Source: Druceiella hillmani (lineage: Eukaryota; Arthropoda; Insecta; Lepidoptera; Hepialidae). Taken from it: DNA of 64,000 bases. Of this stretch, positions 63,101-64,000 are shown in pieces. How positions within the stretch are numbered: position 1 is the stretch's first letter; every line of letters starts with the position of its first letter. The notes beneath the pieces are model-generated. The model searched no databases. It worked only from the letters and a program-made list of their open reading frames with translations, and was not told where the DNA came from. A program made the position numbers and the translations under genes. Location of the stretch: the NCBI GenBank assembly GCA_039881145.1, contig JAYKKI010000029.1, positions 23,434,001 through 23,498,000 on the forward strand. Reading direction: 5' to 3'.

Positions 63101-64000
63101 AATTTAACATCACTACATACTATTAATGACTTCGCACAAATAAGAACTAATAAGAACCGCAAAAAGTATAACTATATTTATGTTTGTTACCCAATGACGC
63201 CTAAACGACGCGACATATTTTCATAAAACTTTGCATGAACATAGTTTAAGGTAGAAACTAACGTACTGCTCACTTAACCCGAGACAACATTATTGCTGCA
63301 AAATCAAATTTTGCATGCAGTACTGCGTCATTTTCAAATTTACCGCAGTCCTGCGGTGTGTGGACATTCTCGCATTCTGCCCAAGTCGCAACAGTCTCCC
63401 AGCCTAACCGAACGAAAGCGGGGTCCTGTGCGAAAAAAAACTAATTTCAATCTTGTGTTGTTAGTATTTTCTGCTAATATCAAAATATGATTATTGTATT
63501 GTATATATTCTACTGTGTTTTAGTCATATTTGCTTGAATCTTTCAGTATATTTAAAGGTTAGGTTTGATAAGAAGCCGCAAGTGACCTAAAGGTTAAAGC
63601 TGGCTAAAACAAACGTGTGACCGCGATATATCCCATGGCTATATTTGATAGAATTTAAAATTTATTTTAATTACATTTTTAAAAATTGTAATACGTATTT
63701 AAAAATAAAAATACAAAATATTTTACTGCTATGTATTTTACATTATTTGTCCAATATAAATAATATAAAAATTTGTTGCTATACTATTTCATAACGACTT
63801 CGTCTTTTCAGACGATGAACAAATATAGATAAAAGAAAGACGCAATAAGTCTATGAGATGAAAGTACCATGAAGAAAGCAGTACAAGAGGTCACAGAGTT
63901 AAAGAGATAAATGCAGCTTTTTATAGCAATATATTCTGACAATTTATTAGAATATCACATTTTTTATCAGTTTTTTTTTCTTTCCCTAAGGATACTCGCT

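Larger units (their letters stand above)
57976..64000. other. Distal 5' flank, no gene recognised
   Basis: AT-rich with the listed palindromes and a microsatellite. A GC-richer short stretch lies at 60385-60480. Nothing in 59200-59800 or 61000-64000 was recognisable as coding. Confidence 0.45.

Overview
The window is AT-rich arthropod (insect) nuclear DNA. It has split genes with GT-AG introns, long TA microsatellites, decayed non-LTR retrotransposons and GC-richer coding islands in AT-rich introns. Several dispersed 3' tails resemble retroposon tails I know from lepidopteran genomes, so a moth or butterfly is my best guess. The order is an inference, not proven.

The one intact gene fills most of the window on the minus strand, 50481 down to 4442. 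It is a mitochondrial-class cytochrome P450 that I recognise as CYP301A1. I reconstructed eight exons by hand: 50481-49985, 27764-27571, 25648-25453, 19931-19769, 17770-17601, 15732-15654, 5329-5132 and 4549-4442. All junctions have GT donors and AG acceptors and all phases agree. They sum to 1605 nt, giving a 534-residue protein with an Arg-rich presequence, C-helix WxxxR, I-helix GIDT, ExxR, PERW and the heme-thiolate Cys483. Introns are about 22.2, 1.9, 5.5, 2.0, 1.9, 10.3 and 0.6 kb.

Region by region: 1-4371 is the 3' flank and holds a broken copy of a multicopy arthropod ORF (1299-3026). Intron 6 (5330-15653) holds a very large inverted repeat (arms 5723-6985 and 9436-10611). Its spacer carries a 12-unit 61-bp minisatellite and a small foldback element with a hammerhead-ribozyme-like core. 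Intron 4 holds a dead RTE-type LINE, and intron 2 a tRNA-derived SINE-like element. Intron 1 (27765-49984) holds R1-clade and Jockey/CR1-like LINE fragments, a 53-bp tandem array, a 245-bp palindrome around a TA tract, and several retroposon tails. The 5' flank (50482-64000) holds a putative promoter, a 171-bp tandem array built from units with terminal inverted repeats, an 83-bp array, microsatellites and no recognised gene.

The most interesting signals are non-coding: the hammerhead-like foldback, the giant intronic inverted repeat that would transcribe into a long hairpin, and the tandem array of MITE-like units. No second intact gene was found.
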